A stretch of DNA of 64,000 nt, taken from Pseudomonas farris. GTDB lineage: Bacteria > Pseudomonadota > Gammaproteobacteria > Pseudomonadales > Pseudomonadaceae. The notes below the pieces were generated by a model that saw only the letters and a list, made by a program, of their open reading frames with translations, did not search any database and had not been told where the DNA came from. Where the stretch lies: assembly GCF_019145235.1 (NCBI RefSeq), contig NZ_JAHSTV010000006.1, positions 62,001 through 126,000 of the forward strand, in the 5' to 3' direction. The translations under genes and the position numbers were made by a program. Positions 55,613 to 64,000 of the stretch are shown in pieces. How positions within the stretch are numbered: position 1 is the stretch's first letter; each line of letters opens with the position of its first letter.

Positions 55613-57718
55613 ATGCCGAGCATAGACGCCCTCGCCGATCGCTTATCGACCTACCTCGGCAAGGACCAGGTCAATCTGGTCCGCCGAGCGTACTTCTACG
55701 CCGAACAAGCCCACGATGGCCAACGCCGCCGCAGCGGTGAGGCGTACGTCACGCACCCACTCGCGGTTGCGAATATTCTTGCCGACATGCATATGGACCA
55801 TCAGAGCCTGATGGCGGCCATGCTGCATGACGTGATCGAAGACACCGGTATTGCCAAGGAAGCGCTGCAAGCGCAGTTCGGCGAAACCGTGGCCGAACTG
55901 GTCGACGGGGTCAGCAAACTGACCCAGATGAACTTCGAGACCAAAGCCGAAGCCCAGGCCGAAAACTTCCAGAAAATGGCCATGGCCATGGCGCGCGATA
56001 TTCGCGTGATCCTGGTCAAGCTGGCCGACCGCCTGCACAACATGCGCACCCTGGAAGTGCTGTCCGGCGAAAAACGCCGGCGGATTGCCAAGGAAACCCT
56101 GGAAATCTATGCACCCATCGCCAACCGCCTGGGCATGCACGCCATCCGCATAGAGTTCGAAGACCTCGGCTTCAAGGCCATGCACCCGATGCGTTCCGCT
56201 CGGATCAACCAGGCGGTCAAACGCGCCCGGGGCAACCGCAAGGAAATCGTCAACAAGATCGAAGAATCCCTCAGCCACTGCCTGGCCATCGACGGCATTC
56301 AGGGTGAGGTCAGCGGTCGTCAGAAACACCTCTACGGCATCTACAAGAAAATGCGCGGCAAGCGTCGGGCCTTCAACGAGATCATGGACGTCTACGCGTT
56401 CCGGATCATCGTCGACAAGGTCGATACCTGCTACCGCGTGCTAGGCGCTGTACATAATTTGTACAAACCGTTGCCGGGTCGCTTCAAGGATTACATCGCG
56501 ATCCCCAAGGCCAACGGCTACCAGTCGTTGCACACCACGCTGTTCGGCATGCACGGTGTACCGATCGAGATCCAGATCCGCACCCGTGAAATGGAAGAGA
56601 TGGCCAACAACGGCATCGCCGCCCATTGGCTGTACAAATCCAGCGGCGACGAGCAGCCCAAAGGCACTCACGCCCGCGCCCGCCAGTGGGTCAAAGGCGT
56701 GCTGGAAATGCAGCAACGAGCCGGCAACTCGCTGGAATTCATCGAAAGCGTGAAGATCGACCTGTTCCCGGACGAGGTCTACGTGTTCACGCCCAAAGGC
56801 CGGATCATGGAGCTGCCCAAAGGCTCCACGGCGGTCGACTTCGCTTACGCGGTGCACACCGACGTGGGCAACAGCTGCATTGCCTGTCGGATCAATCGAC
56901 GTCTCGCACCGCTGTCCGAACCACTGCAAAGCGGCTCCACGGTCGAGATCGTCAGCGCCCCAGGCGCGCGGCCGAACCCGGCCTGGCTCAACTTCGTGGT
57001 CACCGGCAAGGCGCGGACTCATATCCGCCATGCGCTGAAACTGCAACGCCGTTCCGAGTCCATCAGCCTCGGCGAACGCCTGCTGAACAAGGTGCTCAAC
57101 GGCTTCGACAGCTCCCTGGAAAAAGTCCCGGTCGAGCGCGTGCAGTTGATGCTTCACGAATATCGCCTCGAACTCATCGAAGACTTGCTCGAAGACATCG
57201 GCCTGGGCAATCGCATGGCTTACGTGGTTGCCCGCCGCCTGCTCGGCGAAGGCGAACAGCTGCCGAGCCCGGAAGGTCCGCTGGCGATTCGTGGCACCGA
57301 AGGCCTGGTGCTCAGTTACGCCAAGTGCTGCACGCCGATCCCGGGCGACCCGATTGTCGGCCATCTGTCCGCAGGCAAAGGGATGGTGGTGCACCTGGAC
57401 AACTGCCGCAACATCAGCGAAATCCGCCACAACCCGGAAAAATGCATCCAGCTCTCGTGGGCCAAGGATGTCACCGGCGAATTCAATGTTGAGCTGCGCG
57501 TCGAACTGGAACACCAGCGCGGCCTGATCGCCTTGCTGGCCAGCAGCGTCAACGCGGCCGATGGCAATATCGAAAAAATCAGCATGGACGAACGCGACGG
57601 TCGTATCAGCGTGGTCCAACTGGTGGTCAGTGTGCACGACCGCGTGCACCTGGCCCGCGTGATCAAGAAACTGCGCGCCCTGACCGGGGTCATCCGCATC
57701 ACCCGCATGCGCGCGTAG
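55613..57718 (+). CDS. spoT: Bifunctional (p)ppGpp synthase/hydrolase SpoT
   Basis: A 701-aa stringent response enzyme. The HD hydrolase domain (~1-180) has the metal site MAAMLHDVIEDTGI (~61-74) and LVKLADRLHNMRTL. The synthetase domain (~200-330) has EIMDVYAFRIIVDKVDTCYR and FKDYIAIPKANGYQSLHTTL. A TGS domain (~390-450; YVFTPKGRIMELPKGSTAVD), a conserved Cys-rich CCTPIPGDPI segment and a C-terminal ACT domain follow. The intact HDVIED shows hydrolase competence, so it is SpoT and not RelA. ridA follows after 24 bases. Confidence 0.97.
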   Translation: MPSIDALADRLSTYLGKDQVNLVRRAYFYAEQAHDGQRRRSGEAYVTHPLAVANILADMHMDHQSLMAAMLHDVIEDTGIAKEALQAQFGETVAELVDGVSKLTQMNFETKAEAQAENFQKMAMAMARDIRVILVKLADRLHNMRTLEVLSGEKRRRIAKETLEIYAPIANRLGMHAIRIEFEDLGFKAMHPMRSARINQAVKRARGNRKEIVNKIEESLSHCLAIDGIQGEVSGRQKHLYGIYKKMRGKRRAFNEIMDVYAFRIIVDKVDTCYRVLGAVHNLYKPLPGRFKDYIAIPKANGYQSLHTTLFGMHGVPIEIQIRTREMEEMANNGIAAHWLYKSSGDEQPKGTHARARQWVKGVLEMQQRAGNSLEFIESVKIDLFPDEVYVFTPKGRIMELPKGSTAVDFAYAVHTDVGNSCIACRINRRLAPLSEPLQSGSTVEIVSAPGARPNPAWLNFVVTGKARTHIRHALKLQRRSESISLGERLLNKVLNGFDSSLEKVPVERVQLMLHEYRLELIEDLLEDIGLGNRMAYVVARRLLGEGEQLPSPEGPLAIRGTEGLVLSYAKCCTPIPGDPIVGHLSAGKGMVVHLDNCRNISEIRHNPEKCIQLSWAKDVTGEFNVELRVELEHQRGLIALLASSVNAADGNIEKISMDERDGRISVVQLVVSVHDRVHLARVIKKLRALTGVIRITRMRA

Positions 57719-57742
57719 CCCACCCTTCACAAGGAGTCATAC

Positions 57743-58123
57743 ATGACCAAGACCGTTATCAACAGCGACAAGGCCCCGGCCGCCATCGGTACTTATTCCC
57801 AGGCGATCAAGGCTGGCAACACCGTTTACATGTCGGGTCAGATTCCTCTGGACCCAAAAACCATGGAACTGGTCGAAGGCTTCGAAGCCCAGACCGTCCA
57901 GGTGTTCGAGAACCTCAAAGCCGTGGCTGAAGCGGCCGGTGGTTCGTTTAAGGACATCGTCAAACTGAACATCTTCCTCACCGATCTGAGCCACTTCGCC
58001 AAGGTCAACGAGATCATGGGCAAGTACTTCGACCAGCCTTACCCAGCCCGCGCCGCCATCGGCGTAGCAGCCCTGCCAAAGGGTTCGCAGGTTGAAATGG
58101 ATGCCATTCTGGTCATCGAGTAA
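57743..58123 (+). CDS. ridA: Reactive intermediate deaminase RidA
   Basis: A 126-aa RidA that hydrolyses 2-aminoacrylate and other enamines/imines. It has [39 protein letters not shown], and the C-terminal [20 protein letters not shown] with the Arg that contacts the carboxylate (PARAAIGV). This is the canonical copy beside spoT. The paralogue at 29947 has a diverged middle. Confidence 0.96.
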   Translation: MTKTVINSDKAPAAIGTYSQAIKAGNTVYMSGQIPLDPKTMELVEGFEAQTVQVFENLKAVAEAAGGSFKDIVKLNIFLTDLSHFAKVNEIMGKYFDQPYPARAAIGVAALPKGSQVEMDAILVIE

Positions 58124-58178
58124 TGTGTCCGGCGCAACCCCAGAGGTTGCGCCGATTTCGTTCTGAAAGGATTCCACC

Positions 58179-58919
58179 ATGCGCCAAGCGCTAGCTCTCT
58201 CGCTGGTCGCCCTTCTCTTGGGCGGTTGTGCCAGCGACCCTGCCGACCGTGATATCAGCGGCACCTGGATCAATCAGTCGGCGATCGATGCTGCATCCAA
58301 AGGCGGCCCCCTGCGCGAAGCGCTCCAGGCCTATGGCCCGAATCTGGAATGGGACGTCAACACCAGGGCCGGTCAGGCCCGTTACACCAATGGTTTTGAA
58401 AATGTCGAAGGCAAGCTGCTGGGCGAAGAGTCCGGCGCCTGGAAAGTCGACTTTTATGGCAGCTCCGCCAGCGAGCTGAAGCGTGATGGCAAGCAACTGA
58501 GCCAGGCCGCCAACGACAACGAGCCGGAGCAAGTCTTCGACCGTGCAGCGGTCCCGGTGCCGGAAGGCGCACCGATTGGCGCGAGTTTCGAGCGGGCACT
58601 GTATTCGGCCTATATGGGCGGCAGCTGGAAAATTCTCAGCGGCCCGGGCGAAGGCAACACCGTGCAATTCCAGGCCGATGGCCAGGTTGCCGGCCTGCCC
58701 GGTGCGGATCGTTATGCCCTGTGCCTGGCGGGCGATTGCGCGTCGATGAGCGGCGGCAACGATAACATCTGGCTGCAGGCAAACGGCCAGGGCAATACCT
58801 GGATCTTTGCGCGCAAGGGCAAGGAACTGGAGATTTTCCAGACCGTGAATACCGCACTGGCGGACGAGATGCCTTCGTTTACGCCGGGTGATCGCAAATG
58901 GTTGCTGGAAAAGCAGTAA
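58179..58919 (+). CDS. Hypothetical lipoprotein
   Basis: A 246-aa protein with a lipoprotein signal, LALSLVALLLGGCASDPADR, and Cys near residue 17. Asp at +2 is absent, so outer-membrane sorting is likely. The mature part contains beta-rich segments (SGTWINQSAIDAASKGG, FQADGQVAGLPGADRYALCL) resembling META/lipocalin-like domains seen in heat-shock-type HslJ proteins. The ADRYALCLAGDCASM stretch has two Cys that could pair. I do not recognise a named family. A REP doublet follows. Confidence 0.75.
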   Translation: MRQALALSLVALLLGGCASDPADRDISGTWINQSAIDAASKGGPLREALQAYGPNLEWDVNTRAGQARYTNGFENVEGKLLGEESGAWKVDFYGSSASELKRDGKQLSQAANDNEPEQVFDRAAVPVPEGAPIGASFERALYSAYMGGSWKILSGPGEGNTVQFQADGQVAGLPGADRYALCLAGDCASMSGGNDNIWLQANGQGNTWIFARKGKELEIFQTVNTALADEMPSFTPGDRKWLLEKQ

Positions 58920-58947
58920 CCCGGCCCTAAGGCCAACGCAGAATCCA

Positions 58948-59038
58948 TGTGGGAGCGGGCTTGCTCGCGAAAGCGGTGTAACAGTCAACGATGATGTTGA
59001 ATGTTATGACCCCTTCGCGAGCAAGCCCGCTCCCACAT
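58948..59038. repeat. REP doublet (REPIN)
   Basis: Inverted TGTGGGAGCGGGCTTGCTCG and complement with an AT-richer centre (GATGATGTTGAATGTTATG), between the convergent lipoprotein and SDR genes. Confidence 0.9.
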
Positions 59039-59056
59039 TTGGTTTGTGACTGGAAA

Positions 59057-59914
59057 TCAGCAGCGACCTTCGAGGATCGCAGCGTAGCCTTCGCGGAAAC
59101 TCGGATACTTCGGCACCCAACCCAACGCCTTCGCCCGGGCATTGCTGCAGCGCTTGCTGCCGGCACGACGCACACTGGCATCCTCGGCCCATTCGGTCAC
59201 GCCCAGATACTCACGCAACCAGCCCACCACCTCCGCCAATGACGCGGGCGCATCGTCGACGCCTATATAGACATCATCCAGCGTAATCCCACGCCGATCC
59301 GCCTCAAGCAGGAATGCCAGCAACCCCGCCGCGTCATCGACGTGAATGCGGTTGGCGTACAACGGTGGATCGATCGCCACGCGATAACCGCGACGGACCT
59401 GGGTCAGCAGAAACTCTCGGCCCGGACCGTAGATCCCGGTCAAGCGCACGATGCTCGCCGGGATGCCGCTATCACGCGCCACTTGCTCGGCCTCCAGCAT
59501 CACACGCCCTGAATAGCCAGCCGCCACGGTCGGCGAGTTCTCGTCGATCCACTCGCCCTCTTGCTGGCCGTAAACGCTGCTGCTGGAAACGAATAGCAGC
59601 CGATTAGGCACTTGCCCGTAGTCCCCCAGCCATTCCAGCACGTGCTGCAAACCCTGAATATAAGCGGCGCGGTATCCGGCCTCATCGTGATCGGTAGCCG
59701 CCGCGCAATACACCAGGTAATCCACCGCTCCGATTGGCCAGGTCGGCGGGCAGTCTTTATTGAACAAGTCACCGGCAACGCCAATCACCCCTTGGGGCAG
59801 GCGTGAGACATCACGCCGCAAGCCGTGAACCTCCCACCCTGAATTCAGCAATTGCGTGGCCAGACGACTGCCGACATCACCGCAGCCGGCGATCAAAACA
59901 GAAGGCGCGGACAT
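59057..59914 (-). CDS. NAD-dependent epimerase/dehydratase-like protein (YeeZ type)
   Basis: A 285-aa extended SDR-like protein. The nucleotide-binding motif is LIAGCGDVGSRLATQLLNSG (~residues 7-26). SSSVYGQQEGEW and a LTGIYGPGR motif are present, but the catalytic YxxxK is replaced by YSGRVMLEAE, so catalysis is uncertain. E. coli YeeZ is the nearest well-known relative. It is divergent from exbB with about 190 bp between starts. Confidence 0.8.
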   Translation of the reverse strand: MSAPSVLIAGCGDVGSRLATQLLNSGWEVHGLRRDVSRLPQGVIGVAGDLFNKDCPPTWPIGAVDYLVYCAAATDHDEAGYRAAYIQGLQHVLEWLGDYGQVPNRLLFVSSSSVYGQQEGEWIDENSPTVAAGYSGRVMLEAEQVARDSGIPASIVRLTGIYGPGREFLLTQVRRGYRVAIDPPLYANRIHVDDAAGLLAFLLEADRRGITLDDVYIGVDDAPASLAEVVGWLREYLGVTEWAEDASVRRAGSKRCSNARAKALGWVPKYPSFREGYAAILEGRC

Positions 59915-60104
59915 CAGAAAACTCCTATCGCAAAGCTACAGACTAGCGTCGGCAAAGCACACGCGGCTAGCAATGAAGGAAAAAAAGATACTCTATTACT
60001 TTTGTTAACAAGAATTACTTGCAATAATGCGGGTCACTTTTGTTCTCGGCCTCACGAGGCCTGGAAGAACATTTACCGTTTTTTTCCTTTCAGGTCCGGC
60101 CAGC

Positions 60105-61058
60105 ATGACACGCAATCAATTCCCCGCTTCGCCAACCAAACGACCTCGCGCCTGGAGCGCGGTGGCCGCCCTGCTGCTCAGCCTGATGCTGGCGCCGACC
60201 GCCGCCTTCGCCGACGCACAAGCGCCGGCCACACAGCCTGCTGCCGCTCAAACACCCGCCGCGCCTGCTGTGACACCTGCCGCGACCGATCCGGTCCAGG
60301 CCGTAGACGCCGCTGACGTGCCGGAAGTCCTCGAAGCCGACAACACGCTGGGCATGGCCCATGACTTGTCGCCGTGGGGCATGTACCAGAACGCCGACAT
60401 CATTGTGAAGATCGTGATGATCGGCCTGGCCATCGCCTCGATCATCACCTGGACCATCTGGATCGCCAAGGGCTTCGAGCTGATGGGCGCCAAGCGTCGT
60501 CTGCGCACTGAAATCGTCCACCTGAAAAAAGCCGCCACCCTTAAAGAAGCCAGCGCCACGGCGGCCAAGGAAGGCACTCTCGCCAACCTGCTGGTCCACG
60601 ACGCGCTGGAAGAAATGCGCCTGTCGGCCAACAGCCGCGAAAAAGAAGGCATCAAGGAACGTGTAAGCTTCCGCCTCGAGCGCCTCGTCGCTGCATGCGG
60701 TCGCAACATGAGCAGTGGCACCGGCGTACTCGCCACCATCGGTTCCACTGCGCCGTTCGTCGGCCTGTTCGGCACCGTATGGGGCATCATGAACAGCTTC
60801 ATCGGCATCGCCAAAACCCAGACCACCAACCTCGCCGTCGTAGCTCCCGGTATCGCCGAAGCCCTGCTGGCAACCGCGCTGGGGCTGGTTGCAGCGATTC
60901 CTGCAGTGGTCATCTATAACGTCTTCGCCCGCTCCATCGCCGGTTACAAGGCGCAAGTGTCCGATGCCTCGGCAGAAGTCCTGCTGCTGGTCAGCCGTGA
61001 TCTCGACCACCTGCCGACCGAGCGCAGCTCGCAACCGCACATGGTGAAAGTGGGGTAA
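60105..61058 (+). CDS. exbB: TonB system proton channel subunit ExbB
   Basis: A 317-aa ExbB with a long Ala/Pro-rich N-terminal extension after a signal-like segment (ALLLSLMLAPTAAFADAQAP), typical of Pseudomonas exbB. Three membrane helices follow: ~107-127 (IVKIVMIGLAIASIITWTIW), ~215-240 (GSTAPFVGLFGTVWGIMNSF) and ~255-278 (ALLATALGLVAAIPAVVIYN). With ExbD it couples the proton gradient to TonB for siderophore and B12 uptake. The start MTRNQFPASPTK follows CAGGTCCGGCCAGC; the 5' extension in the same frame is not used. Iron control is expected, but I could not identify a good Fur box. Confidence 0.92.
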   Translation: MTRNQFPASPTKRPRAWSAVAALLLSLMLAPTAAFADAQAPATQPAAAQTPAAPAVTPAATDPVQAVDAADVPEVLEADNTLGMAHDLSPWGMYQNADIIVKIVMIGLAIASIITWTIWIAKGFELMGAKRRLRTEIVHLKKAATLKEASATAAKEGTLANLLVHDALEEMRLSANSREKEGIKERVSFRLERLVAACGRNMSSGTGVLATIGSTAPFVGLFGTVWGIMNSFIGIAKTQTTNLAVVAPGIAEALLATALGLVAAIPAVVIYNVFARSIAGYKAQVSDASAEVLLLVSRDLDHLPTERSSQPHMVKVG

Positions 61059-61064
61059 TCGGCC

Positions 61065-61493
61065 ATGGGCCTGCATTTGAAAGAAGGCGCAGACGACGAT
61101 CTCGCCGAGAACCACGAAATCAACGTCACGCCGTTCATCGACGTGATGCTGGTGCTGTTGATCATCTTCATGGTGGCCGCCCCGCTGGCCACCGTGGACA
61201 TCAAGGTCGACCTGCCCGCTTCCACCGCCAAACCGGCGCCGCGGCCAGAGAAACCGGTGTTCCTCAGCGTGAAAGCTGACCAGCGCCTGTTCCTCGGCGA
61301 AGACGAAGTGAAGGCCGAAACCCTCGGCGCCACACTCGACGCCAAGACGAAGGGCAAGAAAGACACGACGATCTTCTTCCAGGCCGATAAAGGCGTGGAC
61401 TACGGTGACCTGATGAGCGTGATGGACGCCCTGCGCGCCGCCGGTTATCTGAAGGTCGGCCTGGTCGGACTTGAGACGGCAGCCAAGAAATGA
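61065..61493 (+). CDS. exbD: TonB system protein ExbD
   Basis: A 142-aa ExbD with a single membrane segment (~20-42; FIDVMLVLLIIFMVAAPLAT). The essential membrane Asp is in TPFIDVMLVLL. The periplasmic domain follows (FLSVKADQRLFLGEDEVKAE). It starts six bases after exbB and overlaps tonB by the ATGA at 61490, so the three are one operon. Confidence 0.95.
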   Translation: MGLHLKEGADDDLAENHEINVTPFIDVMLVLLIIFMVAAPLATVDIKVDLPASTAKPAPRPEKPVFLSVKADQRLFLGEDEVKAETLGATLDAKTKGKKDTTIFFQADKGVDYGDLMSVMDALRAAGYLKVGLVGLETAAKK

Positions 61494-62236
61494 TCAACAC
61501 GCGCCAAAAGCTGACGCGTTACAGCGGGAGCCTGGCCGTGGTGCTGGGCGTCCATGCGCTGGCCATTGCGCTGGCGCTGAACTGGACGTCGCGCCCGCCG
61601 ATCGAGCTGCCGCCGCAAGCGATGATGGTCGAGCTGGCGCCGGTTCCGGCCCCGCCACCGCCCGCACCGCCAAAGGTGATCACGCCGCCACAGCCTCCGG
61701 CTCCGGTGGAAGAACTGCCGCTGCCGAAACTCGCTGAAGCGCCGAAGGCCGAGATTGCCGTGCCGAAACCGGTCAAACCCAAGCCGAAGCCTCAACCGCC
61801 CAAGCCTGTGGAGAAAAAGCCGGAACCGCCGAAGGAAAAGCCTTCCGAGGAAAAACCGAGCGACGCGCAACCGACCCAGGCACCGACGGAGAAATCCGCT
61901 CAGCCGGCACCCGGTCCATCGCCGGCGCAGCAAGCGGCCAAGGCCAGTTGGCAAGGCACCCTGCTCGCGCACCTGGCCAAGTACAAAAAGTACCCGGCCA
62001 GTGCACAGCAGCGGGGCAAGGAAGGCTTGAACCGTCTGCGCTTCGTGGTGGATGCGGAAGGTAACGTGTTGTCGTTCGAACTGGTGGGCCGCTCCGGCAA
62101 CGCCGATCTGGACCGGGCCACCCTGGAAATGATCCGCCGCGCCCAACCGCTGCCCAAGCCACCGGCCGACATGCTGAATAACGGCTCCATCGAAATCGTT
62201 GCACCGTTTGTTTACTCGCTGGAACGCCGACGCTAA
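61490..62236 (+). CDS. tonB: Energy transducer TonB
   Basis: A 248-aa TonB: N-terminal anchor (~18-38; VLGVHALAIALALNW, with the His of the TonB membrane helix), a Pro/Lys-rich spacer (~45-140; KPVKPKPKPQPPKPVEKKPE) and the C-terminal TonB domain with KYKKYPASAQQRGKEG and RLRFVVDAEGNVLSFELVG. It spans the periplasm to energise outer-membrane receptors. Confidence 0.95.
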   Translation: MINTRQKLTRYSGSLAVVLGVHALAIALALNWTSRPPIELPPQAMMVELAPVPAPPPPAPPKVITPPQPPAPVEELPLPKLAEAPKAEIAVPKPVKPKPKPQPPKPVEKKPEPPKEKPSEEKPSDAQPTQAPTEKSAQPAPGPSPAQQAAKASWQGTLLAHLAKYKKYPASAQQRGKEGLNRLRFVVDAEGNVLSFELVGRSGNADLDRATLEMIRRAQPLPKPPADMLNNGSIEIVAPFVYSLERRR

Positions 62237-62252
62237 GACACCGCCGAACCAA

Positions 62253-62342
62253 TGTGGGAGCGGGCTTGCTCGCGAAGAGGGAGTGTCAGTCGACATTAAT
62301 GCTGCCTGACACACCGCCTTCGCGAGCAAGCCCGCTCCCACA
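62253..62342. repeat. REP doublet (REPIN)
   Basis: Inverted TGTGGGAGCGGGCTTGCTCG and complement with inner GTGTCAGTCGACAT / TGCCTGACACAC, 17 bases after the tonB stop. Confidence 0.9.
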
Positions 62343-62369
62343 GGTTCTTCGGCGGCTACAAAATCCATG

Positions 62370-62394
62370 AAAGGCACCGAAAGGTGCCTTTTTG
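62370..62394 (+). terminator. Terminator after exbB-exbD-tonB
   Basis: AAGGCACC-GAAA-GGTGCCTTTTT: a stem with a GAAA tetraloop and T5, beyond the REP doublet. Confidence 0.88.
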
Positions 62395-62502
62395 CATGTC
62401 TGGAAACGCATTGCCCTGTGTCACTCAGCACACTCAGTCTGATAACGTGCGTCTATCGATTGCAGCCGGTATGCTTGGCTCGCAACTTCATGGACGCTTG
62501 CT

Positions 62503-63432
62503 ATGACTCTCACAGAATTACGCTACATCGTTACCCTCGCCCAAGAGCAGCACTTCGGCCACGCGGCCGAGCGTTGCCACGTCAGCCAGCCGACCCTGTC
62601 GGTGGGCGTGAAAAAGCTTGAAGACGAACTCGGTGTGCTGATTTTCGAGCGCAGCAAGAGCGCCGTGCGCCTGACCCCGGTCGGCGAAGGCATTGTCGCC
62701 CAGGCACAGAAAGTCCTGGAGCAGGCCCAAGGCATCCGTGAACTGGCCCAAGCCGGCAAGAACCAGCTGACCGCCCCGCTGAAAGTCGGCGCGATCTACA
62801 CCGTCGGCCCGTACCTGTTCCCGCACCTGATTCCACAACTGCACCGGGTCGCCCCGCAGATGCCGTTGTACATCGAAGAAAACTTCACCCACGTGCTGCG
62901 CGACAAACTACGCAACGGCGAACTCGACGCGATCATCATCGCCCTGCCGTTCAACGAAGCCGACGTGCTGACCTTGCAGCTCTACGACGAGCCGTTCTAC
63001 GTCTTGATGCCGGCCCAGCACCCGTGGACCCAAAAAGAATCCATCGACGCCGCCCTGCTCAACGACAAGAGCCTGCTGCTGCTCGGCGAAGGCCACTGCT
63101 TCCGCGATCAAGTGCTGGAAGCCTGCCCGACCCTGGCCAAAGGCAACGACGGCGCCAAACACACCACGGTGGAATCCAGCTCGCTGGAAACCATTCGCCA
63201 CATGGTCGCGTCCGGCCTGGGCATTTCGATCCTGCCGCTGTCGGCGGTCGACAGCCACCACTACGCTCCCGGCGTGATCGAAGTGCGCCCATTGAGCGCG
63301 CCCGTGCCGTTCCGCACCGTGGCCATCGCCTGGCGCGCGAGCTTCCCGCGGCCGAAGGCGATTGAAATTCTCGCCGACTCCATTCGCCTGTGCTCGGTGG
63401 CCAAGCCGCCAGCGCCGGTGGTGGCCGGTTAA
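62503..63432 (+). CDS. oxyR: Hydrogen peroxide-inducible regulator OxyR
   Basis: A 309-aa LysR-type peroxide sensor. The HTH is MTLTELRYIVTLAQEQHFGH with AAERCHVSQPTLSVGVKKLE. The two redox Cys are in GEGHCFRDQVLEACPTL (Cys near residues 199 and 208), spaced as in E. coli OxyR. It activates peroxide-defence genes after disulphide formation. recG follows after nine bases, as is usual in Pseudomonas. Confidence 0.96.
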   Translation: MTLTELRYIVTLAQEQHFGHAAERCHVSQPTLSVGVKKLEDELGVLIFERSKSAVRLTPVGEGIVAQAQKVLEQAQGIRELAQAGKNQLTAPLKVGAIYTVGPYLFPHLIPQLHRVAPQMPLYIEENFTHVLRDKLRNGELDAIIIALPFNEADVLTLQLYDEPFYVLMPAQHPWTQKESIDAALLNDKSLLLLGEGHCFRDQVLEACPTLAKGNDGAKHTTVESSSLETIRHMVASGLGISILPLSAVDSHHYAPGVIEVRPLSAPVPFRTVAIAWRASFPRPKAIEILADSIRLCSVAKPPAPVVAG

Positions 63433-63441
63433 GTCGCTGCC

Positions 63442-64000
63442 ATGACCGAGTTGTCGCAAGTGTCGGTGACGGCACTCAAGGGTGTCGGCGAAGCCATGGC
63501 CGAGAAACTGGCCAAGGTCGGTCTGGAGAATCTCCAGGACGTGCTGTTCCACCTGCCGCTGCGTTATCAGGACCGCACCCGCGTGGTCCCGATCGGCCAT
63601 TTGCGACCCGGGCAAGACGCCGTGATCGAAGGCACCATCAGCGGCGCCGACGTGGTCATGGGCCGACGCCGCAGCCTGGTTGTCCGTCTGCAGGACGGCA
63701 CCGGCGGGCTCAGCCTGCGCTTCTATCATTTCAGCAACGCCCAGAAAGAAGGCCTCAAACGCGGCACGCGCATTCGTTGCTACGGCGAAGCGCGGCCCGG
63801 TGCGTCGGGGCTGGAGATCTACCACCCGGAATACCGCGCCATCACCGGCGACGAGCCGCCGCCGGTGGATGAAACCCTGACCCCGGTCTACCCGCTCACC
63901 GAAGGCCTGACCCAGCAGCGCTTGCGCCAGTTGTGCATGCAAACCCTGACCCTGCTCGGCCCCAGCAGCCTGCCCGACTGGCTGCCGACCGAACTGGCCC
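63442..64000 (+). CDS. recG: ATP-dependent DNA helicase RecG, N-terminal part (partial)
   Basis: The frame starts MTELSQVSVTALKGVGEAMA nine bases after oxyR and is still open at the window end (186 codons). It holds the RecG wedge/OB region: VLFHLPLRYQDRTRV (~34-48) and GLSLRFYHFSNAQKEGLKRG (~89-108). The helicase motifs lie beyond the window. RecG remodels stalled forks and Holliday junctions. Confidence 0.95.
   Translation, partial: MTELSQVSVTALKGVGEAMAEKLAKVGLENLQDVLFHLPLRYQDRTRVVPIGHLRPGQDAVIEGTISGADVVMGRRRSLVVRLQDGTGGLSLRFYHFSNAQKEGLKRGTRIRCYGEARPGASGLEIYHPEYRAITGDEPPPVDETLTPVYPLTEGLTQQRLRQLCMQTLTLLGPSSLPDWLPTELA

Noticed and set aside
60000..60060. Possible Fur box upstream of exbB
   Set aside because: The best alignment in the AT-rich segment matches only about half of the 19-bp consensus.

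Overview
This window is a stretch of Pseudomonas chromosome, most likely from the P. fluorescens group. The core gene order is the one known around PA5285-PA5345 of P. aeruginosa PAO1: sutA, yjbQ, amtB, glnK, ubiK, comM, then rep, xpt, cytochrome c5, dadX/ridA/dadA/lrp, kauB, rpmGB, radC, coaBC, dut, algC, argB, pyrE, crc, rph, yicC, gmk, rpoZ, spoT, ridA, exbBD-tonB, oxyR and recG. GC is high, and many gene ends carry fluorescens-type REP doublets of about 90 bp. The species assignment is an inference from gene order and repeats.

Region by region. 1-1.7 kb: end of the xerC cluster (DUF484, XerC, HAD phosphatase). 1.8-5.3 kb: SutA, YjbQ and the nitrogen-sensing glnK-amtB operon, behind a sigma-54 promoter with two upstream NtrC sites 33 bp apart; then UbiK. 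5.3-7.5 kb: an accessory patch with a phage-derived module (a C4-type antisense RNA in front of a BRO-N antirepressor-like gene), a HigBA toxin-antitoxin pair and AT-rich DNA with one orphan ORF. 7.5-14.5 kb: comM, then an inserted block (SHMT, YggS-like PLP protein, BenE-like transporter, divergent PdxR-like MocR regulator), then a second, diverged copy of the comM 3' end. The block was apparently inserted into or beside comM. 14.5-25 kb: periplasmic epimerase-like protein, chemoreceptor, LysR regulator, MATE pump, GGDEF-EAL protein, Rep helicase and xanthine phosphoribosyltransferase. 25-42 kb: CoA-transferase, cytochrome c5, D-/L-alanine catabolism (dadX, ridA, dadA, lrp), polyamine-type oxidation genes (FAD oxidase, aldehyde dehydrogenase KauB, cupin), a second MocR regulator facing a DUF1127 gene, a PLD lipoprotein and ribosomal proteins L33/L28. 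42-49 kb: peptide-binding protein, RadC, CoaBC, Dut, AlgC, ArgB. 49.2-50.5 kb: a three-gene accessory operon of unknown function between argB and pyrE. 50.5-64 kb: PyrE, Crc, Rph, YicC, Gmk, RpoZ, SpoT, RidA, a lipoprotein, an SDR-like protein, the TonB energising system, OxyR and the start of RecG.

The least ordinary parts are (i) the C4-like antisense RNA, whose 10-nt and 7-nt segments can pair with the translation start region of the BRO-N gene; (ii) the comM split/duplication enclosing a probable vitamin B6/PLP-handling module with a tandem 12-bp operator-like repeat; and (iii) the argB-pyrE accessory operon. No tRNA, rRNA, CRISPR array, insertion sequence or integrase other than core XerC was seen.
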